Assembly (NCBI GenBank): GCA_945889625.1
Contig: CAMDCE010000002.1
Coordinates: 186,001 to 250,000, forward strand
Source of the DNA: Asaia bogorensis
GTDB taxonomy: Bacteria; Pseudomonadota; Alphaproteobacteria; Reyranellales; Reyranellaceae
DNA: 64,000 nucleotides
Reading direction: 5' to 3'
Shown: piece by piece, positions 16,741-24,707 of the stretch
Layout of the letters: each line of letters begins with the position of its first letter
How positions within the stretch are numbered: position 1 is the first letter of the stretch
Translations under genes and position numbers: made by a program
The notes under the pieces: generated by a model
The model's input: the letters and a program-made list of their open reading frames with translations, nothing else
The model's database searches: none
Told to the model about the DNA's origin: nothing

Positions 16741-16870
16741 CTAGTGCGGCTTTCGCTCAAATGGAACCGCGTCGCGGTCTCATTTGAGCGGAAACGCGTT
16801 GGGCCAAGCGTCTCCTTTGTCGGCATAGTCCGGCCGGCTGGGTCCAGCCGGCCGGACTATGCTTTAGCGG
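16741..16870. repeat. Two-hairpin extragenic element, family B copy 1
   Basis: The element begins CTAGTGCGG and contains two inverted repeats. The first (about 16750-16795) has arms with TCAAATGGAACCGC and GCGGTCTCATTTGA. The second is a perfect 18-bp inverted repeat, 16824-16841 against 16844-16861, with arms CATAGTCCGGCCGGCTGG. An opposite-orientation relative lies at 58848-58987 with the same order of parts. It fills the space between two genes on the minus strand and may act as a terminator or mRNA-stability element. Confidence 0.8.
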
Positions 16871-16906
16871 AGATCGGGCCGGAACTTAAGGCAAGGAAAG
16901 TGGACG

Positions 16907-17257
16907 TTATTGGCACAGCCTCACGGGGCACTCGGCACCCTGGGGCGCGGCGCGGCAGTCGCTCTTGGTCTTCCATTCGTATTTCGCGCCGATCTGCTTG
17001 CACGACTCCGTCCCGGTGCCGGGCGTGGAGAGGCAGCAGATCTTGCCTGCGAGGACGTGCGTCACGGCCGCCGTCCCGTCGTCGCAGATGAAGTGTTCCG
17101 GAAAGTTCCGAATCGGCCTCTTCGTCGTGCCGCCGGGACAGGCGCATATATTGGCAACGTTGGCCGTGCTGCCGATGACGCTGCAGACTTCGGCGCGGGC
17201 GGCCGATGTCGAAAGCATCGCGCCCAGCGCGATCAGGACGACTGCAATCTTGCCCAT
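16907..17257 (-). CDS. Small secreted protein with ten cysteines
   Basis: This is a 116-aa protein with a signal peptide (cleavage expected after ARA, about residue 22). The mature 94 residues contain ten cysteines, including CAC, an adjacent CC pair and the C-terminal LCQ. An even count and a small size suggest a disulfide-knotted periplasmic or extracellular domain. No family is recognised. The start at 17257 has GGGGAACC upstream. It appears to be monocistronic: family B hairpins lie downstream and a 95-base gap upstream. Confidence 0.7.
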   Translation of the reverse strand: MGKIAVVLIALGAMLSTSAARAEVCSVIGSTANVANICACPGGTTKRPIRNFPEHFICDDGTAAVTHVLAGKICCLSTPGTGTESCKQIGAKYEWKTKSDCRAAPQGAECPVRLCQ

Positions 17258-17352
17258 CGTTGGTTCCCCGGCTCTTCAGGCTGGTCTTGCCGGCAGGATA
17301 GCAGGCCGACAAGCCTTGCTCAGGGAAATGATTCGGCCGGCGATTGCCGCCC

Positions 17353-17784
17353 TCAGCCGGCGACGATGTAGGCCTTGAGCGCTTCGGTCTCGTGCCTGGC
17401 TTCTTCCAGCCGCGCCTTGACCACGTCGCCGATCGACACCAGTCCCAGGAGTTCGCCGTGACGCACCACCGGCAGGTGGCGGAAGCGGCCGCGGGTCATG
17501 GTCTCCATCACCTGATCGATCGAATCGTCGGGATCGCAGGTGATGACGTCACGCGTCATCACGCGGCTCGCCTCGAACTCGAGCGCGGTGCTGCCGTGTG
17601 CGGCGATCGCCCGCACGAGGTCGCGCTCGGAAACGATACCGGCGAGCGAATCGCGCCCGTCCATCACCAGCACCGAGCCGATGCGCCGTGTGCTGAGCTG
17701 CTGGGCGAGCTGGGCCACCGTGGTGCCCGGCGTCACCGTGAACACAAGACCGCCCTTTTGCGCGAGAATATCGGAGACGAACAT
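17353..17784 (-). CDS. CBS-domain pair protein
   Basis: This is a 143-aa cytoplasmic protein made almost entirely of two tandem CBS motifs (about residues 8-65 and 75-130), which together form a Bateman module that binds adenine nucleotides. Typical features are RRIGSVLVMDGRDSLAGIVSERDLVRAI in the first motif and RFRHLPVVRHGELLGLVSIGDVV in the second. There is no attached enzyme or channel domain, so it probably senses energy state or regulates a partner protein. The start at 17784 is the family-like N-terminus (MFVSDIL). Confidence 0.9.
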   Translation of the reverse strand: MFVSDILAQKGGLVFTVTPGTTVAQLAQQLSTRRIGSVLVMDGRDSLAGIVSERDLVRAIAAHGSTALEFEASRVMTRDVITCDPDDSIDQVMETMTRGRFRHLPVVRHGELLGLVSIGDVVKARLEEARHETEALKAYIVAG

Positions 17785-18108
17785 CGTTCCCCCCTTCTTC
17801 GGCTGACATTACTGGCAAAGGACCAACGCCGTAGCGCGGAGAAAGGTTGCGGGCCCAAAAGCCCTCCATGAACGATGCCGCGGCCCTCGTCCTGTTCTCC
17901 TGAAGTGGGGATTCCACCACTTGTCAGGCGTGCGCGCCAGAGCGATTCGTGCCTGTCGAGACAGTCGCTTTCGACTACCGCCAGAGGCACCGAATCGAGC
18001 TGGATCAACGGCTTGTGGTGCTGGCCGAGATCCACCGCCATTTCCCGCGGTGGGCAGAACGTGCCCCGCCTGCGCCTTGCGCAAGCGGGGCTACGGGAAA
18101 TTCTGCGG
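17785..18108. other. 324-bp stretch without a supported gene
   Basis: No frame shows a protein I recognise. A plus-strand frame from about 17949 has protein-like composition for some 35 residues but lacks a ribosome site and degrades into antisense of the next gene, so it could be a decayed remnant. A GC-rich hairpin is visible at 18063-18091 (arms GCCCCGC and GCGGGGC, inner GCGC/GCGC), between the DUF4142 gene and the CBS gene. There is no T-run after it. Confidence 0.5.
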
Positions 18109-18642
18109 CTAGCGGCCGCCGGCCAGGCGACGCGCGTGCTCGAGATGCATCGTCACCCTGGGCAGTTTGTTCTGCGCGTAGCGGCGGAGCGCGCCGTTGC
18201 CGCCGTTCTGCGAGTAGGCACCGATCTGGAGTTCGGCGTCGGTGAGCACGGCGAGCTGGGCATTGGCGTAGGAGGTATGGAACTCCGGGCCTTCGAGCCG
18301 GGCGAGGCGCTGCAGGATGGCCACGGTGTTGGGCGGCGCCTGCGGACCGGGCGCATAGGACACGCCGGCCTCGCTGCGCGCCTTGCTGAGGAACTGTGCC
18401 GCCTCGGTGTGTTGGGCGATCATGCGGCTGGTAAACCCCCGCACGTTCTCGTTCACCGACTTGGCAAGCGCCAGCCGGCCCGAAGCGATCTCGAAGTCGT
18501 TGGTCGTTTGGGCATAGCCCACGAACCGCGCGTCGGGCAGGGCATCGACGGCGAAGGCGGGTGACAGGGCAGATGACAGGGAAATCGACGCGGCCGGCAG
18601 GATGGCCACACCACCCAGCAACAGTGCGCGACGTGCGAGCAT
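18109..18642 (-). CDS. DUF4142 family periplasmic protein
   Basis: This is a 177-aa protein with a signal peptide ([20 protein letters not shown], cleavage near residue 31). The remainder is a mostly helical DUF4142 domain recognised by [36 protein letters not shown] and the C-terminal [12 protein letters not shown]4142 is a ferritin-like four-helix fold whose function is not established; members are common and often stress-associated in rhizobia. It is a single gene with no obvious operon partner. Confidence 0.85.
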   Translation of the reverse strand: MLARRALLLGGVAILPAASISLSSALSPAFAVDALPDARFVGYAQTTNDFEIASGRLALAKSVNENVRGFTSRMIAQHTEAAQFLSKARSEAGVSYAPGPQAPPNTVAILQRLARLEGPEFHTSYANAQLAVLTDAELQIGAYSQNGGNGALRRYAQNKLPRVTMHLEHARRLAGGR

Positions 18643-18719
18643 GGCAAATCTCCTCGGAAAATGTGTCGGCTTGACGCCCCGCCGGCGATCGGGTTCCCGA
18701 AGCAGAAAGGACCTGCTAA

Positions 18720-18783
18720 AGCGCGATGACTTTCACCCGAATCGCGCCGTCGGGCCGACGGCTGAAGCAAGAGTCATCGCGCT
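18720..18783. repeat. Extragenic hairpin with AGCGCGATGACT arms
   Basis: This is a 12-bp perfect inverted repeat, AGCGCGATGACT at 18720-18731 against its complement at 18772-18783, enclosing a second GC-rich palindrome (GCCGTCGG/CCGACGGC). It is preceded by CTAA and followed by TGTAG. It resembles the CTAGAGCGC-type repeats widespread in alphaproteobacterial intergenic regions. It ends 14 bases before the next start codon. Confidence 0.7.
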
Positions 18784-18797
18784 GTAGGAGCGAGAAA

Positions 18798-19388
18798 ATG
18801 AAGGCGCCGCGAAAGATGACCATGAACACGAGGAAGGCCGAGGGGCTGGCCTACTTCCTGGCGTTCATCGCCTGCATTCCGGCCGCCAACTGGATGGTCG
18901 GCCATCTCGGGACGGTCTGCGTGCCGGGCGGACTTTGCCTGGTGCCGGTGTGGCCGTGGGGCGGCCATGGCCCCCTGATGGCGCCGTCCGGCGTGGTGAT
19001 GATCGGGCTCGCTTTGGTGCTGCGCGACCTGGTGCAGCGCCGGCTCGGCCGCGCGGTGGCACTGCTCGCCATCGTGGCGGGGGCGGCGCTCTCGGCCGCC
19101 GTGGCACCGCCCGCCCTGGTCATCGCCTCGGGAGCGGCATTCCTGCTTTCCGAGCTCGCCGACTTCGCGGTCTACACGCCGCTGCAGCAGCGCGGCCTGG
19201 TGCTGGCGGTGTTGGCCAGCAGCGTCGTCGGCCTGATCGCCGACAGTCTCCTGTTCCTGTGGCTTGCATTCGGCAGCCTGGAATTCCTCGAGGGCCAGAT
19301 CGTCGGCAAGCTGCTGATGGTCCTGCTGGCGCTTCCCGTCGTGCGTTGGATTCGTCAGCACGAACATCCCTCTTCCGTCGCGGAGTAG
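18798..19388 (+). CDS. VUT (YhhQ-like) family membrane transporter
   Basis: This is a 196-aa integral membrane protein with about six hydrophobic segments. It belongs to the vitamin-uptake-transporter family (DUF165, VUT), whose Escherichia coli member YhhQ imports queuosine precursors. Diagnostic are an early ANW (residues about 34-36) and the FLLSELADFAVYTPLQQRG motif (equivalent to the N/SExADxxVYxPL signature). ATG 18798 is chosen for its AGGAGCGAG ribosome site; ATGs at 18816 and 18822 are alternatives. No preQ1 riboswitch is apparent upstream, so substrate assignment remains open. Confidence 0.8.
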   Translation: MKAPRKMTMNTRKAEGLAYFLAFIACIPAANWMVGHLGTVCVPGGLCLVPVWPWGGHGPLMAPSGVVMIGLALVLRDLVQRRLGRAVALLAIVAGAALSAAVAPPALVIASGAAFLLSELADFAVYTPLQQRGLVLAVLASSVVGLIADSLLFLWLAFGSLEFLEGQIVGKLLMVLLALPVVRWIRQHEHPSSVAE

Positions 19389-19393
19389 CGCCC

Positions 19394-19840
19394 ATGTCCC
19401 TGCAACTGATGCCGCTCGACGATCGCGTCGCCGTCTCGGGCCAGCTCACGGCCGCCGACATGAAAGACGTCGCCGGCGCGGGCTACGTCGCCGTGGTCAA
19501 CAACCGGCCCGACGGCGAGGCGACGTTCGGCCAGCCGCGCACCGCCGACCTGCGGCGCGCCGCCGAGGCGGCGGGCCTGGTCTTCCTCGACCTGCCTTTC
19601 TCCGGTCCGCGTGCCACGCCCGATCAGGTCAGGGCGTTGGCCGGGCTGCTCGCCGAACGCGAGGGCAAGGTGCTGGCGTTCTGCAAGAGCGGCATGCGCT
19701 CGGCGCTGCTGTGGGGCGCCGCGTCGATCGCTGCCGGCAGGTCGCTCGACGAAGTGCTGGGCACCGCCGCCAAGGCGGGGCAGAACCTCGATCAGGTCGG
19801 CGAATTGATGGTGGCGCTCGCCCAGGCAGCGCGGGGTTGA
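19394..19840 (+). CDS. TIGR01244/DUF442 family phosphatase-like protein
   Basis: This is a 148-aa protein with the fold of beta-lactamase-hydrolase-like proteins (DUF442), related to dual-specificity phosphatases. The signature is the N-terminal LDDRVAVSGQLTAADM, then VVNNRPDGE, and the cysteine loop FCKSGMRSALLW. C-x4-R in that loop matches the phosphate-binding P-loop of the superfamily with the nucleophilic Cys. Related domains are fused to sulfide-oxidising hydrolases (Blh) in other bacteria; here it stands alone. It starts 5 bases after the VUT transporter gene, so they are probably co-transcribed. Confidence 0.8.
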   Translation: MSLQLMPLDDRVAVSGQLTAADMKDVAGAGYVAVVNNRPDGEATFGQPRTADLRRAAEAAGLVFLDLPFSGPRATPDQVRALAGLLAEREGKVLAFCKSGMRSALLWGAASIAAGRSLDEVLGTAAKAGQNLDQVGELMVALAQAARG

Positions 19841-19907
19841 CGACTGTTTGCGCTTGAAGAGCGCGCCACGCCCTTCTAAATCGGTGCCTGCTTTGGGGGA
19901 GTCCGCG

Positions 19908-20738
19908 ATGATCAAGTCGATCCTGGCCGTGTCAGAAGGTGGCCCCGATGCCGCCATGTCGTTCCGCCTCGCGGCCCGTGTGGCGGCAGCCTTCGAGGGT
20001 GCCGTCGATGCGCTGCACCTGCCGGTCGGAATGGCAGGCGGCATGGTCGGCGGGCTGGCCATGAGCGGCGAGGCGATGCCGCTCGTCATGAATCTCGACG
20101 ACGAACGGCTGGAGGAGCGCTCCAAGGAATCGGAGCGGGCCTACAAGGAACTGCTGGCGCTGATCAAGGGCGCCACCTACACCGCGGCCAAGACCGCGAC
20201 GCTCGACGCCATGGTGGCGATGGGCCGCTGCTCCGATCTGCTGGTGCTGGGCCGGCCGGGCGCCGATCCGGAGAACGTGGCGCCCGCCACCGTCGAAGCC
20301 GCCCTCTACGAGTGCGCGCGGCCCGTCATGATCGCGCCGCCCGATGCCGGTAGCGGCGCCTTCAGTTCGGTGGTGGTGGCGTGGAACGGCAGCTTCCAGG
20401 CTGCCCGGTCGCTGGAATATGCCCTGCCCTTCCTGAAGAAGGCGTCCAAGGTCACGCTGCTGGTGATCGGCGGCAAGCCCGACGATGTCGGCGCCTCCTA
20501 TCTGGCGCGCAACCTCGCCCGCCAGGGCATCACTGCCGGTATCGATGCCATCGATCCCGGCGCCGTGTCGGGCCGTGCCCGCGGCCGCGCGCTCCTGGGC
20601 TACGCCCACGACAAGAGTGCCGACCTGGTGGTGATGGGCGCCTATGGCCGCGGCCAGGTGCTGAGCTTCCTGGGCCTGGGCGGCGCCACCGGCAAGGTGA
20701 TCTCGTCCTGCCGAGTGCCACTGTTGATGGCGCACTGA
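19908..20738 (+). CDS. Universal stress protein, tandem-domain type
   Basis: This is a 276-aa cytoplasmic protein with two UspA-like halves. Residues about 1-145 start with MIKSILAVSEGGPDAAMSFR. Residues about 150-276 contain VVVAWNGSFQAARSLEYALPF and end in the nucleotide-loop motif MGAYGRGQVLSFLGLGGATG (G-x2-G-x9-G). The C-terminal half should bind ATP; the N-terminal half is more degenerate. The start at 19908 has GGGGGAG. It overlaps the next gene by one base (TGATG), so it is co-translated with it. Confidence 0.88.
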   Translation: MIKSILAVSEGGPDAAMSFRLAARVAAAFEGAVDALHLPVGMAGGMVGGLAMSGEAMPLVMNLDDERLEERSKESERAYKELLALIKGATYTAAKTATLDAMVAMGRCSDLLVLGRPGADPENVAPATVEAALYECARPVMIAPPDAGSGAFSSVVVAWNGSFQAARSLEYALPFLKKASKVTLLVIGGKPDDVGASYLARNLARQGITAGIDAIDPGAVSGRARGRALLGYAHDKSADLVVMGAYGRGQVLSFLGLGGATGKVISSCRVPLLMAH

Positions 20739-21172
20739 TGCTTCGGCTTCTTCTGGTGGCGTTGGCCCTCGCCCTCGCGACGCCGGCCCTTGCGGCCGAC
20801 CTCGAGGGCAACAAGAAAATCGTCGTCGACTTCTACGAAAAGGGCCTGAACCAGAAGGACTATGAGGCCGCGGCGAAACATTTCGGGCCGCGCTATATCC
20901 AGCACAATCCCAATGCGCCCGACGGCCCGGAAGGCTTCAGGGGACTCGTGGCTTTCCTGAAGGAAAAGTTCCCCAATTCGCGCTCCGAGATCAAGCGCGT
21001 GTTCGCCGAGGGCGACTACGTGATCCTGCACGTCCATTCGGTACGCGAGCCCGGCCAGCGCGGGCGGGCGATCGTCGACATCTTCAAGCTGGAGAACGGC
21101 AAGATCGTCGAGCACTGGGACGTCGTTCAGGACGTGCCGGAGAAGTCCGCCAACACCAATACGATGTTTTAA
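20738..21172 (+). CDS. Secreted SnoaL-like (NTF2-fold) protein
   Basis: This is a 144-aa protein with a signal peptide (MLRLLLVALALALATPALAA). It is followed by an NTF2/SnoaL-like polyketide-cyclase fold: NKKIVVDFYEKGLNQKDYEAA, the HFGPRYIQHNPNAPDGPEGF motif with paired histidines and aspartate, and VDIFKLENGKIVEHWDVVQ. Members of this predicted-SnoaL group are common, and their substrate is unknown. Because of the signal peptide it likely acts in the periplasm. It is translationally linked to the Usp gene. Confidence 0.85.
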   Translation: MLRLLLVALALALATPALAADLEGNKKIVVDFYEKGLNQKDYEAAAKHFGPRYIQHNPNAPDGPEGFRGLVAFLKEKFPNSRSEIKRVFAEGDYVILHVHSVREPGQRGRAIVDIFKLENGKIVEHWDVVQDVPEKSANTNTMF

Positions 21173-21189
21173 GCCAGAGCGGAGGGAGC

Positions 21190-21375
21190 TTACGCCGGCT
21201 GTTTGGCGGCGGCGCCTCGGCCGCCCTGGCTTGGCAACAGGAAGGTGATGGCCCAGCAGGACATCAGCATGACCGCGGACCCCATGAGACAGGCGGTCAT
21301 GCCGCCGAACTGGTAAAGCGCACCGGAGAGCAGGATGCCGATCAAGCGGCCGGTGGCGCTTGCCTTTATTTCCAT
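21190..21375 (-). pseudogene. C-terminal fragment of an MFS transporter
   Basis: The reading frame encodes 61 residues with MEIKASATGRLIGILLSGAL and YQFGGMTACLMGSAVM followed by a short hydrophilic tail. This matches the last two membrane helices of a 12-helix MFS exporter (GRLxGxLLSGxLYQxGG pattern, as in transporters often found in ars clusters, for example ArsJ-like). The upstream 85% of such a gene is absent. Before the ATG the frame enters the AT-rich arsR promoter. It is best read as the remnant of a transporter removed when the arsR-acr3 segment was joined here. Confidence 0.6.
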
Positions 21376-21402
21376 AATTCGATAAATATATAAATATGGA
21401 AA
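21369..21402 (+). promoter_or_regulatory. AT-rich arsR promoter/operator
   Basis: An AT-rich island in otherwise high-GC DNA immediately precedes and overlaps the arsR start codon. TTTCCATA (21369-21376) and TATGGAAA (21395-21402) form an 8-bp inverted repeat. Between them, ATTCGAT (21377-21383) matches the half-site of the second ars locus operators at 27365 and 27761. No ribosome site precedes the ATG, so the arsR message may be leaderless. Autorepression by ArsR is inferred. Confidence 0.55.
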
Positions 21403-21758
21403 AAGACGCCGCCGTCTCAGCGCTGTCCGCGCTTGCGCAGGTGAACCGGCTCGATGTTTTCCGTCTGCTCATCCAAGCAGGAGAGGACGGCCTGCCGGCC
21501 GGCCAGATCGCCGAGCGGCTCGAACTCGCTCCGCCCACGTTGTCCTTCCATCTGGCCCAGCTCAAGCACGCGGACCTCGTGCGTGTACGGCGTGATGGGC
21601 GCTCGCTCATCTACGCGGCAAACTACGATGGCATGAACGCCCTGATGGAATTCCTCACGGACAATTGCTGCGCCGGCGCAGCCTGCCTGGTGCCGGTGTG
21701 CGAACCGAAATCCGCGACAGTCATGCGCCGCCCGACCAAGCGAGCACCGCGTCAATGA
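21396..21758 (+). CDS. arsR: ArsR-family arsenic-responsive repressor
   Basis: This is a 120-aa winged-helix repressor. The DNA-binding helix lies in APPTLSFHLAQLKHADLV (about residues 45-62), and a C-terminal cysteine cluster NCCAGAACLVPVC places C91, C92, C97 and C102 near the dimer interface. Vicinal C-terminal cysteines are the As(III) site in the Acidithiobacillus-type ArsR subgroup, so As(III)-induced derepression is expected. The start at 21396 gives the standard N-terminus (ALSALAQVNRLDVFRLL). The acr3 exporter follows 50 bases later and is presumably its target. Confidence 0.92.
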   Translation: MEKDAAVSALSALAQVNRLDVFRLLIQAGEDGLPAGQIAERLELAPPTLSFHLAQLKHADLVRVRRDGRSLIYAANYDGMNALMEFLTDNCCAGAACLVPVCEPKSATVMRRPTKRAPRQ

Positions 21759-21808
21759 ATCTCGCAGCAAACCGCTCCGAGGTTTCGATCTGCCAGAAGG
21801 GCCTTTAG

Positions 21809-22870
21809 ATGTCGCTATTCGAACGCTATCTGACCCTTTGGGTCGCCTTGTGCATCGTCGCCGGTGTCGTGCTCGGGCATTTCTTTCCCGGCGCCTTCCA
21901 TGCCGTCGGTTCGGCCGAGATTGCGCATGTCAACTTGCCTGTCGCGGTTCTGGTCTGGCTAATGATCATTCCGATGCTGATGAAGGTTGATTTCGCGTCC
22001 ATCGCGAAGGTCCGCGAGCACTGGCGCGGCATCGGCGTGACGCTGTTCATCAACTGGGCAATCAAGCCCTTCTCGATGGCAGCGCTCGGCTGGCTCTTTG
22101 TCGGCCATGTCTTCGCGCCCTATCTGCCGGCCGACCAGATCAACAGCTATATCGCCGGACTGATTCTTCTCGCGGCGGCGCCTTGCACGGCCATGGTGTT
22201 CGTGTGGAGCAACTTGTCGGACGGCGAACCGGATTTCACGCTGACCCAGGTCGCCTTGAACGATACGATCATGGTCTTCGCATTTGCCCCGATCGTCGGC
22301 CTGCTGCTCGGTCTTTCGGCCATCACTGTGCCTTGGGAAACACTGCTGCTCTCCGTGGGCCTCTACATCGTCATTCCGGTTGTCCTTGCTCAACTCGTCC
22401 GCAGCGGCGCCATCTCCCGGAATGGCCAGCCGGGTTTGAATCTACTGCTCGCGCGGCTGCAGCCGGTCTCGCTGATCGCCTTGCTGACCACCTTGGTCCT
22501 GCTGTTCGGATTCCAAGGCGAGCAAATCATCGCCCAGCCCATGATCATCGCGCTCCTCGCCGTGCCGATCCTGATCCAGGTGTATTTCAACTCGGGCCTT
22601 GCGTACCTCCTGAACCGCGCGACGGGCGAAGCGCACTGCGTCGCCGCGCCCTCCGCCCTCATCGGCGCAAGCAATTTCTTCGAGCTCGCGGTCGCGGCAG
22701 CGATCAGCATCTTCGGATTCTCGTCGGGCGCAGCGCTTGCCACCGTGGTCGGCGTGCTGATCGAAGTGCCTGTCATGTTGTCGGTCGTGAAGATCGTGAA
22801 CGCCAGCAAGCGGTGGTACGAGAGCGGTCCTGCCGTCATGAGACGAATGGAGGCGGCCAAGAATCGCTGA
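21809..22870 (+). CDS. acr3: Arsenite efflux permease Acr3
   Basis: This is a 353-aa ten-helix arsenite/antiporter-type exporter of the ACR3 (bile/arsenite/riboflavin) superfamily in the inner membrane. The conserved cysteine of helix 4 is in LLAAAPCTAMVFVWSNLSDG. The helix-9 motif GASNFFELAVAAAISIFG, containing the conserved Glu, is intact. The length is normal. It forms an operon with arsR and is convergent with an MFS gene that ends 4 bases away. Confidence 0.95.
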   Translation: MSLFERYLTLWVALCIVAGVVLGHFFPGAFHAVGSAEIAHVNLPVAVLVWLMIIPMLMKVDFASIAKVREHWRGIGVTLFINWAIKPFSMAALGWLFVGHVFAPYLPADQINSYIAGLILLAAAPCTAMVFVWSNLSDGEPDFTLTQVALNDTIMVFAFAPIVGLLLGLSAITVPWETLLLSVGLYIVIPVVLAQLVRSGAISRNGQPGLNLLLARLQPVSLIALLTTLVLLFGFQGEQIIAQPMIIALLAVPILIQVYFNSGLAYLLNRATGEAHCVAAPSALIGASNFFELAVAAAISIFGFSSGAALATVVGVLIEVPVMLSVVKIVNASKRWYESGPAVMRRMEAAKNR

Positions 22871-22873
22871 CCC

Positions 22874-24109
22874 TCAGCCTCCGCGGTCACCCTCGAGTTC
22901 GCGCGGCCGGATGATGAGGAAGGTTACCAGCGCCAGCGCCATCAGCACGGCGATCACGAGGAACGCCAGGCCCCACGCCACCTGCGACATGCCGCCCGCC
23001 GCATCGAGCGTCCAGCCGATCGCCAGCGGTCCGACGAAGCCGCCGGCATAGCCCAGCATCGAATGGACGGCGAGCGTGGCGCCGCGGCGGGCGGGATCGG
23101 CAGCGCCCGCAGCGCCGGCGGTGAGCGACGAGGAATCGAGCCAGATGATCATGCCGTAGACCACCAGGAGTACGGCGGCGATCCAGTAGCCGGTGGACCC
23201 CACGAAGCCGATGACCGCGGCGGTCAGAATCGACAGCCCCATCGCGATCGCCACCAACCGCCGCCGGCCGAACCGGATGGAGGCTTCGTTGCCGACCACG
23301 CTGGTCAGCGTGCCGAGCAGTCCCAGAATGGTGATCACGACGGCGGGCGACAGCAGCTCGCCCGCCATGCCGGTGCTGGCCGCCACGAAGGCGAGAAATG
23401 CCACACCCCAGCCGCGCAGGGCGTTCATTTCCAGCGTGTGCACGCAGTAGGCCAGCGAATAGGCGAGCGCCGAGCGGTTGCGCAGCACGGGCCGGAAGTC
23501 GAACAGCGCCTGACTCGGGCCCGCGGGTTTAGGCGGTGGCGGGCGACCGGGCACCGCAAGCGCCACGGTGAGCCAGGCGATGGCCGCCGTCGCCCCGGCG
23601 CTGGCAAAGGCCAGGCGCCAACCGAACTGCTGGGCGATCAGGTCGCCCAGCACGTAGGAGATGGCGCCGGAGATGCCGATGCTGGCGGCATGGCCGGTCA
23701 CGGCGCGCGACATCATCTTGCCGTCGACCTGGTCGGCCAGCAGCTTCAGCCCCGTCATGTAGGTGCCGGCCCAGCCGAGGCCGGCGAGCGCGCGAAGGCC
23801 GAGCGCCGACCAGAAGCCGTCGGCCAGCAGGCCGAACAGGAGATGGCCCGCCACCGAGCAGCCGACACCGAACAGATAGACGCGCTTGGCGTCGATGCGG
23901 TCGGTCAAGGTCACCAGCACCGGCACGGAGACCATGTAGGCGGCGTAGAACGCCGAGGTGATCCAGCCCGCCTCGCTGTTGGTGAGCGACCAGCGGCGCA
24001 TCATGTCGGGCAACAGCGCCGGCCAGTAGGCGGCGCCGAGCTGGACGAAGACCTGTGCCGTGCAGACGATGGCGACCAGGCGTGCGCCGGAGATTGCGCC
24101 GGCCGTCAC
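22874..24109 (-). CDS. MFS transporter
   Basis: This is a 411-aa 12-helix major facilitator superfamily protein. The cytoplasmic-loop motif LTDRIDAKRVYLFGVGC (motif A-like) lies near residue 65-85, and a long loop with PGRPPPPKPAGPS separates the two halves. The substrate is unknown. It is the last gene of the minus-strand ars-associated operon; its ATG overlaps the stop of the thioredoxin-fold gene by 4 bases (ATGA). A link to arsenic is possible only through context. Confidence 0.85.
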   Translation of the reverse strand: MTAGAISGARLVAIVCTAQVFVQLGAAYWPALLPDMMRRWSLTNSEAGWITSAFYAAYMVSVPVLVTLTDRIDAKRVYLFGVGCSVAGHLLFGLLADGFWSALGLRALAGLGWAGTYMTGLKLLADQVDGKMMSRAVTGHAASIGISGAISYVLGDLIAQQFGWRLAFASAGATAAIAWLTVALAVPGRPPPPKPAGPSQALFDFRPVLRNRSALAYSLAYCVHTLEMNALRGWGVAFLAFVAASTGMAGELLSPAVVITILGLLGTLTSVVGNEASIRFGRRRLVAIAMGLSILTAAVIGFVGSTGYWIAAVLLVVYGMIIWLDSSSLTAGAAGAADPARRGATLAVHSMLGYAGGFVGPLAIGWTLDAAGGMSQVAWGLAFLVIAVLMALALVTFLIIRPRELEGDRGG

Positions 24110-24705
24110 CTGCGAGGTGCCAGGCGCTCGGCGACGTCGACCAGCCGGTCGCTGCCCCAGAACGGCTCGCCGTCGACAATGAAGAAGGGCGAGCCGAACA
24201 CGCCGCTCGCGATAGCCTGCTCGTTTTCCCGGGTGAGTTTCAGCTTGATCGTCGGGTCCTGCATGCCCGCAGAGATGCTATCGCGATCGAAGCCGAACGT
24301 CTCGGCGACTTCCACAGCGACCCCGATGTCGGCGGTACTCCGACCTTCGAGCCAGTATTTGCGATAGGCCGCCTTGGCGAACTCCGGCGCCTTGTCCGGC
24401 ACCTGCGCCTCGATCCGATAGAAGGCGCGAGCTGCCGGCAGCGAGTGCTCGGGAAAGCCGGCCGGCACCTTGATGTCGAGTCCCTCGCGCCGGCCGATGC
24501 GCGGCACGTCGACTTCGATCATGTAGCGGCGCTTCAGGGGATGCTCGAGCGGCGACTGGCCGACGGTCTTGTAGACGGCGCCCAGCAGGAACGGCCGCCA
24601 AATGACGCGACAGGAGGTCTTCCTTGCCACCTCATCGATCTTCATCGCCGCCAGAAAACCATAGGGCGAGGAGAAGTCGAAATGGAAGTCGATGCGGCAC
24701 GCCAT
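24106..24705 (-). CDS. DsbA-family 2-hydroxychromene-2-carboxylate isomerase-like protein
   Basis: This is a 199-aa thioredoxin-fold protein of the HCCA isomerase / kappa-class glutathione transferase group. It begins with IDFHFDFSSPYGFLAAMKID, where Ser replaces the redox cysteines of DsbA, and ends with the cis-Pro region GVFGSPFFIVDGEPFWGSDR. Family members isomerise ring-cleavage products of naphthalene or transfer glutathione. Start MACRIDF at 24705 is chosen over a 32-residue longer frame without family support. It is tightly packed between two MFS genes, with 2-base and overlapping junctions. Confidence 0.85.
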   Translation of the reverse strand: MACRIDFHFDFSSPYGFLAAMKIDEVARKTSCRVIWRPFLLGAVYKTVGQSPLEHPLKRRYMIEVDVPRIGRREGLDIKVPAGFPEHSLPAARAFYRIEAQVPDKAPEFAKAAYRKYWLEGRSTADIGVAVEVAETFGFDRDSISAGMQDPTIKLKLTRENEQAIASGVFGSPFFIVDGEPFWGSDRLVDVAERLAPRR

Positions 24706-24707
24706 GG

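Noticed and set aside
17949..18245. A short plus-strand ORF in the gap between CBS and DUF4142 genes
   Set aside because: Only about 35 residues look protein-like, there is no ribosome site, and the end runs antisense through DUF4142. It was left as unassigned sequence.
18700..18797. Considered a preQ1 riboswitch upstream of the VUT transporter
   Set aside because: The region is a generic CTAGAGCGC-type extragenic hairpin and lacks the preQ1 pseudoknot pattern.
22874..24367. A long plus-strand frame across the MFS and isomerase genes
   Set aside because: Composition is antisense noise; the minus strand has two clear proteins with coupled starts.
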